Source of the DNA: Bryopsis sp. KO-2023
Taxonomy: Eukaryota > Chlorophyta > Ulvophyceae > Bryopsidales > Bryopsidaceae
Length of the DNA: 64,000 nucleotides
Reading direction: 5' to 3'
Assembly: GCA_030272585.1 (NCBI GenBank)
Contig: BSYQ01000007.1
Coordinates: 934,001-998,000, forward strand
Shown: positions 34,675 through 45,546 of the stretch, piece after piece
Numbering within the stretch: position 1 is the stretch's first letter
How the letters are laid out: the number at the start of each line of letters is the position of its first letter
Position numbers and translations under genes: made by a program
The notes under the pieces: model-generated
Told to the model about the DNA's origin: nothing
The model's database searches: none
The model's input: only the letters and a program-made list of their open reading frames with translations

Positions 34675-35193
34675 CATGACAAAGAGGATATCAAAAAGAT
34701 TGAAAGGGGGGCTTTGATATTGGCTCTATTGTGTACTGCCTGTTTTGTGACGATCTGGTATGGAAGGCTGTAACAAATTAGAAATGTTTCCCTGGGTTTT
34801 ATCATCCCCAACTCCACCCCATCAGACGCTGGTGTCACGGGAAGAGCAACCGTGGGCGGCGTCGGAGCCCATCCAACAATCTATCTGCTGACCCCAGTTT
34901 CGATCGTAACTGCTGCACCCTTCCGTGTTCCTCTCCATCGTCCGATCATTCTCATCGTCCAATATACCCCGTTGGCGGCTTGTGTTGTTCCCACAGAGCG
35001 ATAGCCAAAATTTTCCTCAGTGCGTTATTCCTCCAAAACACGCGCGAGGCGAAAATCCCACCCCGCCTCCTCGTTCCAGGCTAAACCAGGCTAAAGGGAC
35101 GTTTCAGTTTCTTTGGGGCAAAAAATTCAAGGTTTGGGGATTGCGGCTGAACACAGTTTCAAAGAACGAACACACCGCCGCCATTTCGTGCGG
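34675..35193. other. intergenic
   Basis: 519 bases between tandem genes, with no supportable coding frame. Confidence 0.5.
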
Positions 35194-37620
35194 ATGCTTT
35201 CAATGTCAGCCGGCAAGGTCCCCCGCTTTCTGCTGGCGGCTGGGATCCTCGCATTCGCTACGGTATGTTTAGGAGTGGATACGGAGGGAGAGGACGAAAC
35301 AAGAAGAGTTCTGAATGGTGCGACGTGAATCCCCAGACCAAAACAAGAAACATTGGGAACCAAACCGTGAAAACGACATGGGGGTGGGGGTGGTCCGCGC
35401 GGGGGTTTACGAACGAGCACGTTCTGGACCAAAGGGATGGTCGCACTGCGACTCGTTCTCCTGGAAACAAGAACGTGAAGTGCGAAATATGCCCCTGGGT
35501 CAGGGCTTCCTTGGATTCTCCATAGGAATTTTGCGCGGGGGGATGAACGAACGGCTTCGACAGAGAATGAGTCGAGAACTGACGCGGTGTGGTTGCGTTG
35601 CAGACTTTGCAGGATTTGGAGCTACGGCGGATGTGGAGGGATTCGCAGGGGCAAGAAACTTAAAACGTATGCACGCAAAATGTCTTAACTTTGATTCTAA
35701 CGACCTGCAGCGAGACTCGTAGCCAGCAGTATCTCGAAAAAAATGTCGCGTCTTGACATATAGCACTCAGGAAAGCGAGTGAGATTTATTTTTCCTTGTT
35801 AATGCTGTTCAGAAGCGGAAGGCGAGGAAGGGGACGAGTTTGATATCGTAGCCAGCCTCACTGACGGCATTCAAAGAACGCAAGATTCTTTCGCAGGCTT
35901 GCTCTCCAACGATGGTATGCAAAAGGACAAAAACTTAACTTTTGGCTGCAGTTGAGTTTCGTTTATGAAATGGGGTTGGTGCAACTGAACGGGTGTTTTT
36001 ATGTGTTTACAGGACTTTCAGGGCTTGGTGACTCCAAAAAAGAAAAGTTTCTTGGAGGTTTGGGAGGTGAGCGTTTTTCTCGTCAGTCATGAAAGTAAAA
36101 AAAAAGTGCTTTGAAGTTGTGGCGCCATTGTTGAAATGGGCTCTGCTGGAGAGTGGTGTTTACTGCCCACAAAAAAGATGAAACATGTTCATCCCTGCTT
36201 AAATCATGTCTTAAGGACACCCTCAACACCTTGAAATCGGCTCAGTCCCCTAATTCTCTGGTTTGTGCATTCCTTTTCCTAGACAAAGGATTCAAAGATG
36301 GCAAGTTCGGATTCAAAGACAAAAAAGGAAAGAAGGACCTGGGGGGGAAATATGACAAAACGAAGGGGGTGCTCTCAAGAATTCTCAACCTCATGGGAGT
36401 GGATGTCGGCCCCGACCCACTCCAAGACTTGATCAATGCGGGAGAAAGGCAGAGAGATTCAACGGCACAAGTCGCTGGCGCTTTTTCCTCGGTGCTCTCG
36501 TCGAACGTCGACAATGTTATGAACGAAAGGCAAAATGTGGACGCCGCCAGAGAAAACCTCAGAGCGTCCAAGCGGGGAATGAACGATGTGCGAATTCAAA
36601 ACGAAGCCGACCGTTGGAAGGCGATCCTCAGAAACTTCATCAATATCGACAAGGTGGGACACGGTGCAAGGCTAAAGCAACGGGAAAAATCTGTGCGACA
36701 GACAAAAGTCACCGTTTGGTGTGTTGCAGGGCTTCAGCGATCTTGAAGAGGAGGCAAGAAAGTTTGCTGACGACACCTGCGCTCCTGCCGAGTTCGTCCC
36801 TCCTGAGCGACTTCCAGCCTCCTTTTCAGGTGACCAACATCAACATCAACGGCGGCTGAGTTGCGAACAGCACCGTCGTCATGCCAGTTTTGAGATCTGA
36901 AATGTGTGCGGCTGCGCAAGGAAAGTGGTGAAGTTCGTTGAAAAGTAACGTTGGGAAGCGTCCTGTAGGTTTGGGAGCGTCCATTGAATTCAACGCTGGC
37001 CAATGCACGGTGGAGTTGCAAAACAAGTTTCTTGACTGGGAGTTGGTTTTGGAATGCGTCCGGCCATCAATAAAATACACGAAAACACCACCGATGTATG
37101 TCTCAGAACACACAACGGCGTCGGAGTTTCGAACCAGGGTAAGCACATCCCTCGAGTGCCTCCTTGCAAAAGCATCAGACAGAACATAAGTTGAAGGGAC
37201 AATTTCGGCTTTCGATGCTCACTGCTAGACCGTAAACGAATGTATTGCAAACGAATGTAGGAATGCAAGAAAACCCGCACGTTTGGGGAGGAAGTGGAGG
37301 AGGTGTTGCATGTCTTTGATGGCTCGAGCCTGTTGGACTCGTCAGTTATTCCTGGGGTGCTGGGACAAACCACTTTGAGCGGCGGCGCAGGCAGAAATCA
37401 AACAGCATCGGACCCGATGGCCAACATTCTCCGTGTATTGCTGGGCGACGGAGTCAGCGGAATATTTGACAGGAAGAAGCCCAAGAAAAAGTTTGGTCTC
37501 ATGGATATTTCACCAAAAGATGGAAAGCTGAACATTTTGGGTGCCAAGAAACTGAAGTCGTTGGGTTTGTTCAAGAAAAAATCACCCAAAAAGAAAAAGT
37601 TCACTGGATTGCTGGGGTAG
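35194..37620 (+). CDS. unrecognised secreted protein, basic C-terminus
   Basis: Exon 1 (35194-35262) is a signal peptide (MLSMSAGKVPRFLLAAGILA). Later exons are about 35813/35835-35914, 36013-36066, 36283-36653, 36730-36829, 36969-37138 and 37261-37620; all junctions from 35914 onward are phase-consistent. The exon 1 to exon 2 junction is uncertain: either the acceptor lies at GCGAG|GAAGGG or a small exon is missing. The protein starts acidic (EEGDEFDIVASL), then has KF/KDG/GK repeats (DKGFKDGKFGFKDKKGKK) and a long helix (NVMNERQNVDAAREN). A region with spaced Cys follows (ADDTCAPAEF, AGQCTVELQNKF, LVLECVRP, ECKKTRTF), and the end is Lys-rich (DRKKPKKKFG ... KKKKFTGLLG). I do not recognise the family. 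An extracellular-matrix or vacuolar location is inferred from the signal peptide alone. Confidence 0.6.
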
Positions 37621-38078
37621 GTAACTGGCGATTGACAGTGGGTTGATATATAGTCTTAGAAAATGCTGGTGGATAGGGTGGGTGTAGAGCGACGGTTCCA
37701 GAGATGGGATTTGGGTGTGGAGGAGGGAAGGAGCAAGATGGGGGGAATGCTGAGGGAATGTAGCGATATTATAACAGCTTCATATTGCGTTTCTACGTTC
37801 ATACACAAAAAAACAGGTGCTCTTGCATTTGAGACCTGACAGACATGGAGAGTGCATTGCAAACCTCAAGAAATCCACGGCGAAAAAATTCTACAACCAT
37901 GATCTAATCCAGGACCATGCCACCAATCCAACGAAGGGTAGCTGCTTCTCACAGTTTTCATGAATTTTCGATGGATTCGTGTTTTTGCTGCCCAATTCCT
38001 CCCCAACCCCCAACCCCCCCCCCCACAAAAAAAGGAGTAAAAGCAAATCTTAATCAAACAAGCACTCACCCATTTGCA
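37621..38078. other. intergenic, convergent gene ends
   Basis: 458 bases between two convergent genes, with a C11 run at 38014-38024. Nothing else is recognised. Confidence 0.5.
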
Positions 38079-39758
38079 CTACGGCTGGAACCCTTTGACA
38101 TTGCTAGCCAGGTGATATTTCACTCGCTTTTCGTAGTCTTTGTCATGTCTGCTCGAAACGCACATGATGTCGGGGGTCTCCTCGTTCGCATGACGTTTCA
38201 GCTCGAACATCAAGCCACCCCTTCTGAATCTCGAACTCCTCCCCCACATAACCAGGTTCATCCTCTCCCCAGCCTCCAAATTCAGAGCCCCATGTCTGTG
38301 CCTTCCGGCATGCACTACTGCAATCCCTTTTCTATGCGGATATGTTGTGCTGACCACCCTGTGATTCCTTTTCCCCAGTTCCCCACAAAAAAGCAACCTC
38401 CCGCCTTCGAAAACAGAGCCCAAACACACATTGAGCGTCACTTCACTGTCGTCCATATGGGGTTCCAAATGCTCATCCTCCCCCTTCTTGTATTTCACCA
38501 CGAAGGTATGGTGGTGGTCCAGCCACTCCCCGTTGTGCTCTTCGAAAAAAACATCCCCAAACAGCTTCAAGACCTTCCACATGATATGGTCCATGAACTT
38601 TTCCATACCGATCTGATTCAAAATCACCCCATGGTTGTTCATAGAGTTCGGCCCGACCTTGGGCAAACCTGACGCCTCCAAATTCTCTATCTCATTGTAC
38701 AATTTGTCGCAAAAATCCTCCGTGAACATGGGGAAGCTATACACTCCCTTGCATTCTTGCTTCACCAACACTTTCACCGCCCTTTTTTCGTCCCCCGCAT
38801 TCAGCGCCCTTAGCAACCTCGGATGGAAAATATCCCCTTTCAATCGATCCCAGGCGAAATGCCTTTTCACGAACAAATCTGGGTACAGTGGCTTGTAGTT
38901 CTTCAGAGTGTATATTTTCTGGCGGGCAATTTCATCCAATTCCCTCTGTCTGTCTGGCAACGATTTCATGTACAGGCCTTCATACATGGAGGTGTCTTCT
39001 TCTCGCCTCCCGACCAAGTGTGGGGCATTGGTCAGACAAACCCTCTGCAGTTCGTCAGACGTCAAGACAAGATGCTCCGGGAGCTTCACGAGCATTCTTC
39101 GGAGGGCGCTCAGGATGTGCAAGAAGCCCTTGTAGGGCTTTACCTGGCTCCACTTTAGGTTGGCCTCCAAATAAAAGCAATCCTTCAGGTCTCCGTACTC
39201 GTGCACCAGGACGTGATCGATAGACGTCACGAATCGAATGAAAGGGGGGATGTTGGGATAGTCTTCACAGGGGCGGATCTCTACGATATACTGCATTCCA
39301 TAGTATGGGCTGTTGTGCGGAGGGGAAAACTCGACCATGAACCTGTGCCCAGCCCCGATTTTATCGCCGTTCAGGTTGAACTCCGACATAGTGAAGCGAT
39401 GCAACCACTTCGGGATTTCCAGAGACATCAGCGCGACGCACTCGTCACCGAGAACGGTATCGAACGACGGGTGATTCACGGGCCATGGAACGGGCCACTG
39501 TAACGAATAAAGCCCCGTTCCTTGGAGCACGCCGCCGCCCAAAGGAAGCGGGGGCTCGTCCATCGCGGTGGGGTATTTCCCCAAAGGAATGTACTCTTTT
39601 TTGAACCTCCTGGGATCGAGACAATGGCAACTCGCCACGAGGGGCGGTAGGGCCGAGATGACGTCCTGCCATAAACTCGTGGTTTTGGGTGACGGAGGGA
39701 ATCCGGAGGTTGCCGTCGCCCTTAGGAGAGAAGCCGTCGAGCGTAAAGCACTCAGCAT
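38079..39758 (-). CDS. UBC/RWD-like domain fused to INCURVATA11-type 2OG-Fe(II) oxygenase
   Basis: A single exon gives 559 residues from the ATG at 39758. The frame is open further up to an ATG at 40076, but that extra part looks non-coding. Residues ~122-226 resemble a ubiquitin-conjugating or RWD fold: GHRFMVEF, then YYGMQYIVEIRPCEDYPNIPP and FIRFVTSIDHVLV, followed by a Cys (C194), LKWSQ and GFLHILSALRRML. Residues ~340-509 are a 2OG-Fe(II) oxygenase with the HMDDSEVTLNVCLG block (H434, D436), GRHRHGA with the distal His, and RMNLVMWGRSS with the 2OG-binding Arg. That block is diagnostic of the plant ICU11/CUPULIFORMIS family, implicated in Polycomb-linked histone demethylation. The first ~60 residues are Ser/Thr/Arg-rich. 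The nuclear role is by family; the UBC-like reading is my inference and needs structure prediction. Confidence 0.8.
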   Translation of the reverse strand: MLSALRSTASLLRATATSGFPPSPKTTSLWQDVISALPPLVASCHCLDPRRFKKEYIPLGKYPTAMDEPPLPLGGGVLQGTGLYSLQWPVPWPVNHPSFDTVLGDECVALMSLEIPKWLHRFTMSEFNLNGDKIGAGHRFMVEFSPPHNSPYYGMQYIVEIRPCEDYPNIPPFIRFVTSIDHVLVHEYGDLKDCFYLEANLKWSQVKPYKGFLHILSALRRMLVKLPEHLVLTSDELQRVCLTNAPHLVGRREEDTSMYEGLYMKSLPDRQRELDEIARQKIYTLKNYKPLYPDLFVKRHFAWDRLKGDIFHPRLLRALNAGDEKRAVKVLVKQECKGVYSFPMFTEDFCDKLYNEIENLEASGLPKVGPNSMNNHGVILNQIGMEKFMDHIMWKVLKLFGDVFFEEHNGEWLDHHHTFVVKYKKGEDEHLEPHMDDSEVTLNVCLGSVFEGGRLLFCGELGKRNHRVVSTTYPHRKGIAVVHAGRHRHGALNLEAGERMNLVMWGRSSRFRRGGLMFELKRHANEETPDIMCVSSRHDKDYEKRVKYHLASNVKGFQP

Positions 39759-40231
39759 CCAGCGAAAAGCTGCATCCCCAGAGACAGTTGAACATTTGAC
39801 AGAAACTCGACCTATTTTGGGAAGTCCGCGTTTGACATTAGGAGTCAATTGAAAACGATTCGAGTCATTAAAGACGCCCAACGAACGATTTGTGGGTGGA
39901 ATCAAGAGTTGGGAATCGGTTTCAGATTTGTGTGTGGGTTTTTTTGCTCGTTTGTTTGTGTGTGTGGGCTTTTTCAGGAGGTGGAGGGTGGTCTGTGACG
40001 GACTTGAAAACATGATGACTAATTTCGAAGCCAGCAATAAAACATGGAGATTGCATCTGGCGAAAGGCGCCCCCATAATGGCTTCAATTTTACAAGAACA
40101 AATTCCACCATGCGCGAAAAAAAGGTCATGCCTTGATGCTGGGGTTCATGTAGTCCCTGCAGCACCGCATGATTTCCACATTCACCCTCCCAGATTCAGA
40201 AATTGAACAGGACCTCAAAAGCAAAAAACCC
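39759..40231. other. intergenic
   Basis: This 5' region of the oxygenase gene abuts the 3' end of EMC8/9. No separate gene is supported. Confidence 0.45.
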
Positions 40232-41642
40232 TCAATTTCGTGGAGGAGAAAAAGACAGCATGCTGTGTATGGATTCTCTCATGTTCTTGTAATTCTGTTG
40301 CAACGAAACCCACCTCGTGACATCATCCAAATGCTCATCGAAATCTACAAATGATCGATGCTTCCCTTGGTCTATGTGTTCCAAAAGCAGCGATCTCAAA
40401 CTCCCTCCCTCGTAGCCCAGAGGCTCGCTATCCTTTCCGCTGCACTCCCATTTCCCAGACTTGTGAACAAGCACCTATCGATTCGACACAGCAGCAAAAA
40501 TTAACAAAAATAAACAAACACCAGTGTTGACAAAAACAGATAACGTACGGCAGTTGAAAGATGAAGCGGCCACTCTGTTGGTGAACAGAAGCGTTGAGCA
40601 TTGGGATCAGATCAATCAATGGTGGATGGGGGTATGTGCTTTTGGCCTCGAGACAAAGCATTCGGAAAAAAACAACAGAAAGAATAAAGAAACAAAAAAT
40701 GTGGATCATTTTTTCCCGGTCCAAAAATTTTTGGAGCACCAATTTTCTGAATTTGGACATCCACATGTATCCTCATCAAGAATTTAATGTGATGTGAATC
40801 GTAGATTTCGATCGACAAGAGAATGCAATCCTGTTTTTGCTCCGGCCCATACAAATTTCCAACCTGAAATGGCAAGGTCTCCTCCTCCGCGCGTATCATA
40901 TCAGCAAGCTTGGTGCTGTCCACCTACAAACAGTAAAGAGATCCATCCTCAAAAAAAATTCCAACACCACACCTCACACCCATCTTTTCAATAATTTCCA
41001 GGGAAAACAATACAAAGCCTTCCATCGATTGAATCAAAATCCATCGGCTCCTACCAAGACACAGAGCTTCATGCTCTTGTACAACTGTGCAAGTTTATCA
41101 GCAATGGATATCCCTGGCTTGGAGAGCTCTGGTCTTCCGTATTGAGAGTCACCCTCATAATACCCCACAATGGATAAATTGTTGTCCGAATTTATGTGGC
41201 TGTTCACCTACATTCCCGAGAAAACTACAAAACTTCAAATCTGGAGCCAGCGGAGTGAATTCAAGAACAACCCAACCAGATGAGCAATTCGAGTGCACGG
41301 ATGTGTTCAAAATTAAGGGAAAAAAATGTGTGCATCTCTCTCACCATGGAGGTAGGTATATATACATATGTCAATTAGTCATATATGATCCAAGACTGAT
41401 GCACACATATTCTCCAAATCCAGGAATTCAAGGTGCTTTGTACCCACCATTGCTAGGGCAATTTCCAAGGGTGGAGACAATGCAAGGGAGGTGTGAAAGA
41501 GGGGTATGATGTCGACAATCCCCACCACCCCTCCATTCTCTTTTCCTACGAGAAGACCATTCACAGAGCACGAGGGGTGCTTGGCCGCATGGAGCAGCAA
41601 CTTCAACAGAGCATTCACGTCAGCACTGAATCGGGGGGACAT
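40232..41642 (-). CDS. EMC8: ER membrane protein complex subunit 8/9 (TLA1-like)
   Basis: Five exons (41642-41448, 41207-41055, 40923-40864, 40572-40549, 40474-40232) give 224 residues. The MPN-like fold of EMC8/9 (UPF0172) is clear: ALLKLLLHAAKHPSCSVNGLLVG, IVDIIPLFHTSLALSPPLEIALA, IVGYYEGDSQ, IADKLAQLYKSMKLCVLVDSTKLADM, and the C-terminal VDFDEHLDDVTRWV. The catalytic metal-binding residues of active MPN+ proteases are absent, as in the family. It is part of the EMC that inserts tail-anchored and multipass proteins into the ER; the Chlamydomonas homologue TLA1 affects antenna size. Exon 4 is a 24-base microexon. It is head to head with the glutaredoxin gene. Confidence 0.88.
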
Positions 41643-41807
41643 CGCACTCGTTGCCGATTGAGATATACCTGCAAATTCTTGAAGGAGGTTTGCTAAGGTT
41701 TCGATTCGCGCGCGCTGTCGTACCTCACTCAATGTGATTTAGCCAGCGGGGTGGAATGGTTGGGTGGTTAAGTGTGTTTTTGGTGAGGTCGGATTCGGAG
41801 TTTCAAC
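41643..41807. promoter_or_regulatory. shared intergenic region between EMC8/9 and glutaredoxin genes
   Basis: 165 bases separate the divergent start codons, the shortest such region in the window. It contains a GC-alternating stretch (CGCGCGCGC). No TATA box is evident. Confidence 0.45.
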
Positions 41808-43866
41808 ATGAGCACCGCTGCAAAGGATGTCAAGAGCGTGGAGGAATTCGATGCTTTGCTGAAAAGCTCCCAGCCGGTGGGTTGTGTGTTTGCGTGGGAG
41901 GGTGCGATCCATTGTGTCGGCTGGTGGGGGAGCATCTCGATTTCATGCATGCATGCGATCGAACGAAGGCTTTTGAAACTGAACTGAACTCTTTTTCGAT
42001 ATGAAAATCTCAATGCTGGAGTTCATTGAAGCAAAGATGCCAGGGTGGCTTTTTTTTGGGGGGGTGGGGGGGCAGGAAGGGGCAAGAGACTAAGGGAGCA
42101 GTTCCACAGCTTAAACAGGGCCTTCGACCATTTTCACATAATTACCAGTGTATTTTTTCTTTAAAACTTCCTGCAGGTTGTGGTTCACTTTTGGGCTGAA
42201 TGGAGTGTCCATTGCAAACATATGGACGTCGTGTTGGTGGAGCTGGCGAAGACATATCCTCAAGTTATATTTACCAGGGTGAGTGACTAATCACTTGGAC
42301 TAGAATTTGTCAAATTTCTGGTCGAACAGACCCCCCCCCATCCTCTCTGTATTCTTTATTATTGTCCAACGGCGCTGTTTGTTCCCCCCCCCCCCCCCCC
42401 CCTTTGATGGAGAATCTTATGGTTGTAACAGGAAATGTATCAGTGGGTCTGACTGGTGAATTTTCTTGAATTAATCAGGTGGAGGCAGAAGAGGTTGTGG
42501 ACATTTCTGAAAAATATGATGTGTCTTCCGTCCCCTTGTTTCTCATCTTCAAGGTGAGGATTTGTCCAGCCCCCCCATGCAATCCCTGTTTGATTATGTT
42601 TCCCTGAGGTCTTTATCAAATAAAGCATTTAATAGACAGAAAACTGGAGTGCTGTTCCAATCAAAACGATTTCACGTGAGTAACAGAATTGTCTATGGAA
42701 TAGTCCGGGAATGTCGTGGAGCGGATAGAGGGTGCTGATTCTGCGGGGCTGACAAAAAAAGTGAAAGAAATTGCTGGCAAGCCTGTAACACCAGCCCAGT
42801 CGGGCAAACCAGAGGATGTGAATGCCCGGATTACCGAATTGCTGGCTTCTGCCCCCATGCTGCTTTTCATGAAAGGGTCCCCAGATGCGCCGAAATGTAA
42901 ATTCAGCTCAAAAGTGACTGGTATTCTTCGTGACGTGGGTCTGACATACAAACACTTTGACATCTTGGAGGATGAGGAAATCAGGCAGGTGGGATTTTAC
43001 AGGTCCAATTGTTTCCGTTTTTTTACTCTTGATTGCACTTTTATGGATTGTCTCATGTGCTTTTCATTCACATAGTACTCCTCCACACTTTTTGCGCTGT
43101 GGACTGCTCCTCGATGTTCGTTAGGTGTATGGTTTTTAGAGCCTGTTTGTCAGGGCATCCGTTGGTGAAGCTTCAGATAGAGGAATTTTTGTGGACGTGG
43201 TGCTGAATGCTCTTTGCAATGGCTTGTTAATGAATGGAGTAGGGTTTGAAGGAATACTCCAAATGGCCGACTTTTCCTCAGCTGTATGTCGACCAAGAGC
43301 TTGTCGGCGGCTGTGACATCATCACAGAAATGGCCGAAAGCGGAGAGCTCGCTGAAATGTTACAGGAAAAAACCGGGACGGAGGGGTTGAATGCCAGGCT
43401 GGAAAAACTGGTCAAATCACAACCAGTGATGTTGTTCATGAAAGGAAATCCTGACGGTCCCCAATGTGGATTCAGCTCCAGGGTTGTTGAGATGCTGAAG
43501 ACTTCTGGGGTGGAATTTGGCCATTTTGATATTCTTCAGGTTGGTTTGGGGATGGAGGCATTTCCACGTTGACTGTCCACTTTTCTGTTGATTGAGGTTT
43601 ACTTTGTGGATAGCCAAATGTCAGTTGGAATCAGTCAACTGGATTGTTTCACATACATGGGGTACGTGTTGAAAACTGCATTTGTTTTTTTTGCTTGGAT
43701 CATTCAGGATGAGGTTGTCCGACAAGGTTTGAAGGAGTTTTCTAAGTGGCCGACTTTTCCCCAACTTTATGCGAAAGGAGAGCTGGTCGGTGGATGCGAC
43801 ATCATCACAGAGCTTCATGAAGCTGGAGAACTGGCTTCCACGATCCAAGATGCTTTACAGAATTAG
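41808..43866 (+). CDS. GRX3: monothiol glutaredoxin, Trx-Grx-Grx (GRX3/GRXS17 type)
   Basis: Six exons (41808-41876, 42177-42278, 42479-42553, 42704-42988, 43243-43539, 43708-43866) give 328 residues. A thioredoxin-like domain (residues 1-~105) has WSVHC (W32-C36) where classic thioredoxins have WCGPC, so a single Cys remains. Two glutaredoxin domains follow, each with the LLFMKG or MLFMKG strand, then the active-site loop, then WPTFPQLYV and GGCDII. In the first the loop is CKFS (C147-S150) instead of CGFS; in the second it is the normal CGFS (C252-S255). Family members bind [2Fe-2S] clusters with glutathione, work in cytosol and nucleus, and handle iron signalling and cluster delivery. Land-plant GRXS17 has three Grx domains; this one has two, as in animal GRX3. 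All introns are phase 0. Confidence 0.92.
42384..42402. repeat. C19 homopolymer tract in glutaredoxin intron
   Basis: Nineteen consecutive C lie within intron 2 of the glutaredoxin gene on its coding strand. It is the longest G/C run in the window. Confidence 0.9.
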
Positions 43867-45546
43867 GTCATGTTTCGAAACGCTAGTGAACACAGGTTTT
43901 TATTGGGGAAGCTAGGCAGCGTTTAGGTGTCAAAATGTAACAGATGGCGGTTTGGTTCCGTTTGGTGGTCTTTGATATTGTTCTCATTGTCAGGCGAGCT
44001 GGAAAAGACACACTGGGTGGGTGGGTGCATGTTCATGTCAATTACATCAAGAGCAGAGTCACCTGACTTATGGTCCCAAGATGGCTGTATTATTCCATGG
44101 CGTCATCCACTATCACGTGATGTCCACACCCACCTGCAGTTCTGTTTCGAAAGACTTGGATGGATTGTCATATGGTGGGTTTGGTGGTGGTGGAATCTTG
44201 TCGCATAGATTCCTTTGTTTTATACGATTCTATGCTCTTCCTTCCCCAAGCAGCCAGACGGAACAGGGAAAGTGAGTCATAGTGAGTCACCCACTACCAG
44301 CGCCGATACGAAGCTGGTTCTTTTTGGTGGGATTTGTGCGCTTTTGGGTGGATTCGTCGGGCGGAGGGACCGACGGGTGGGTCTTGGCGAACCGCTTCCC
44401 CAAAGCTCGAATCTTTGCCTTGATTTGATGTGGCATGATTGTTCCAGCGTCTGTCACCAGCGCAAAAAAAAAATCCAAACAGTTGCATGGTGAGGAGCGC
44501 TCGATGATTGCCACACTCCAGCACTCGTTTTGTTACCCCCTTTCGAAACCGACCGCAAGTTTTTGGTGGGGGTTTCTCGGAGAAAGCAGTATCGGAGGAG
44601 CGTCGCGTGGGAAGAGCTAGTGTCGAAAAACGAGAACGACGAGTTTCTGTTGGAAGGAATGCCTGCTGAGTGGTGAGATCGAACGAACGAAAGCAATACA
44701 GGAGGGTACTGGTTACTGACCCTTCATCTTTCTTTTTAATTTACTCGCGAAGCACCGTCGCTGGTGCGGTGTGCGGTAGGGGAAGCAGAACTGGACACGG
44801 GTCGATAGAAATCCCTGTTTTTCCGACTTGAGGGGTCGATCTGGCCTGCTGCCATCTGCTGGCGCGACTTCGGAATAGATTCTCGGCTCTTTAGTGTGCT
44901 GTGTGCACGGGCGTGAGGATTAATTTTCGCGCGGCAAAGGTGCAGTCAAAACAGAAACGCCCGCGGTCAAGCATCCCCATGTGGGTTCCGAGGGATCCGT
45001 CCAGGTTATTCTCGGACGTCGATAAAAGCAGGATGACTTCTGTGCGGTTAATTCCACTCGCGCACAGCGTTCAGTGTGGCGTTTATTCTGGTGGAAAGCC
45101 CTCAGGACGTAGGACGCGTGGGATCGAGGGGGATTCTGTCCGCGCGAAATCATTTCTGGAAGCGTCTCGGTCGTCAGAAATTTCGTCCTTCGCCAGGGGA
45201 TCCTTTGCCAGGGGATTTATGCAGAGTGGTCGTTGACAGTTCCCTTCGCGAGCGGATATTGTTTGTCGGATTCGTCGTGTGGCAAACTGAGACGTTTTTT
45301 TTTTTCAGTTTTTTGATCTCAGACTATGGCTTCCGCTAGTTCGATCTGGGGGGGAAGGGGCTGTTGTCAATATGACAAAACTTCACAACGGAAATTTCAG
45401 TTGCGCTGAGAACTTTACTACGTTTTCCAAAGTGCTTCCTTTGCCCTGCTAGAGGGAGTCCCTTCTCTGGACATTTTTCATCACTTTTATAATCTTTCCA
45501 TAAATCGTCATTTTGCACTGAACTCGAACAAATCTCTTTACAACAG
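43867..45546. other. gene-poor stretch, probably with 5' exon(s) of the NST1-like gene
   Basis: 1.7 kb without a supportable complete gene. The NST1-like gene lacks a start codon in its first firm exon, so its ATG exon should lie here. I could not choose one among the short frames (for example near 44901-45236 or the ATG at 45326). Confidence 0.4.

Noticed and set aside
33802..34677. 291-residue minus-strand frame opposite the acidic protein
   Set aside because: His/Asn/Ile-rich artefact of Asp/Glu/Gly codons; the plus-strand reading joins a recognisable exon.
39759..40076. N-terminal extension of the UBC-2OG oxygenase to an ATG at 40076
   Set aside because: The extra 106 residues are rich in Thr/Lys/Pro low complexity, and the reading is more likely chance openness upstream of the ATG at 39758.
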